Origin: Vibrio sp. ED004
GTDB taxonomy: Bacteria > Pseudomonadota > Gammaproteobacteria > Enterobacterales > Vibrionaceae
Reading direction: 5' to 3'
NCBI RefSeq assembly: GCF_023206395.1
Contig: NZ_CP066150.1
Span: 248,001 to 312,000 of the forward strand
DNA: 64,000 nt
This document shows positions 63,442-64,000 of the stretch, piece by piece. A model generated the notes under the pieces. The model did not search any database and was not told the origin of the DNA. It saw nothing but the letters and a program-made list of their open reading frames with translations. A program made the position numbers and the translations under genes. The first letter of the stretch is position 1. Each line of letters starts with the position of its first letter.

Positions 63442-64000
63442 TTATTCCGATCTCACTCCACCATACACATCTATGGTTAAGCCACCTTCTTTGGCATAGG
63501 TGTTCGGCGTTAGGCCAATGGTTTTCTTAAGGTATCGAATCAGGTGTGGCTGGTCGCTAAATCCAAACTGATAGGCGACATCTATCCAATCAATGTCATC
63601 AAAATTTCGCTTATAAAGGTATTCCAACATCGCTTCGAGTTTGTTCATCGACTGACACTGCTTTAATGTTAGTCCGGTCACCTTGTTGAAGCTTCGTTCT
63701 AAGGTGCGCTGTGAGCAAAACAGCTTGTCGCCGAGCTCTGCAATTGGTGTTGTACCTAGTAGTTCTAACACCTTGCGGGTGAGTTCGCTGTGCCTGTCTG
63801 TTTTTGCTGTCGATAACCAAGGCAGCAGCAATTCATCTAACTGCTGACAACAGGTTTCAAAGTTGGTTTGAGCGAGGTTAATGAGCGACATGGCATCGGC
63901 ATTTGGGTTGCTTAATAAACTAACGAGATCGATAGGGTTAACTCGATCTAGGCTCGGGTGTGGGCTGTCTGGAAACTTTAACGAGTACAAGGCGCCAACA
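63442..64000 (-). CDS. AraC-family regulator, N-terminal part cut by window edge
   Basis: The frame is open to the right edge, so the true start lies beyond 64000; the only in-window start is a TTG at 63990. The visible C-terminal half has an AraC-type helix-turn-helix pair (IAELGDKLFCSQRTLERSFNKVTGLTLKQC; DVAYQFGFSDQPHLIRYLKKTIGLTPNTYA). It is probably a 260-280-residue regulator with a cupin-like sensor. It lies upstream of, and in the same direction as, the alpha/beta hydrolase. Confidence 0.82.
   Translation of the reverse strand, partial: VGALYSLKFPDSPHPSLDRVNPIDLVSLLSNPNADAMSLINLAQTNFETCCQQLDELLLPWLSTAKTDRHSELTRKVLELLGTTPIAELGDKLFCSQRTLERSFNKVTGLTLKQCQSMNKLEAMLEYLYKRNFDDIDWIDVAYQFGFSDQPHLIRYLKKTIGLTPNTYAKEGGLTIDVYGGVRSE

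Overview
The window is from a Vibrio secondary chromosome (chromosome 2), most likely a marine species of the Splendidus-type clades. The diagnostic core is rctB (18008-19987, minus), an iteron origin with a DnaA box (20.1-20.8 kb), and parA2-parB2 (21249-23446). Around these lie six exact matches to the Vibrio chromosome-2 centromere motif parS2 (TTTACA-N-TGTAAA). Housekeeping and accessory genes (tmcA, pdxH, putA/putP, a lap-type biofilm locus) fit the same assignment.

Layout. 0-1.1 kb: edge of a probable phosphonate transporter and its PhnR-like regulator. 1.1-9.5 kb: a polar amino-acid-type ABC importer, a MocR/TauR-like regulator, a class III aminotransferase, a TauE/SafE exporter and an SDR reductase. 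Together they resemble a pathway that takes nitrogen from taurine and excretes isethionate. 9.6-15.1 kb: a hypothetical gene, a hybrid histidine kinase divergent from a periplasmic binding protein, a NADAR protein and a small acidic protein. 15.3-17.6 kb: a strong Fur box in front of two adjacent oligosaccharide/peptide ABC ATPase genes, each broken by a frameshift. 17.7-23.5 kb: replication and partition module. 23.5-26.2 kb: an IS3-family element (IS150 group) and an ISL3-family element, both inserted in the parB2 terminator. 26.2-30.5 kb: tmcA, three parS2 sites and a FapA/DUF342 gene. 30.6-36.8 kb: lapC-lapG-lapD-lapB. 36.9-40.3 kb: a DctB-like kinase and a degenerate NtrC-family regulator. 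40.4-43.4 kb: pdxH, a PAS-LuxR regulator and a second, oppositely oriented ISL3 copy. 43.6-46.8 kb: two paralogous PEGA-domain exported proteins. 47.1 kb: an RctB-like site far from the origin. 47.3-53.8 kb: the proline utilisation locus (AraC regulator, putA, a stand-alone ALDH-like C-terminal piece, putP). 53.9-64 kb: MerR, an AraC gene with an in-frame amber codon, a double SnoaL-like protein, small zinc-ribbon and 56-residue proteins, Lrp/AsnC, DUF445, an ABC exporter, a CtlX-like hydrolase, an alpha/beta hydrolase and the edge of an AraC regulator.

The most unusual points are these. The ISL3 element sits, in both copies, exactly in the T-tract of an intrinsic terminator and in the same orientation relative to the hairpin, with perfect 8-bp target duplications. 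Both copies also share a -1 frameshift at the same ATAAAAAGCG sequence found at the orfA/orfB junction of the neighbouring IS3-family element. Other points are a remote RctB-like site at 47.1 kb, the candidate taurine-to-isethionate cluster, and a PutA whose C-terminal ALDH-superfamily domain appears to be a separate gene.
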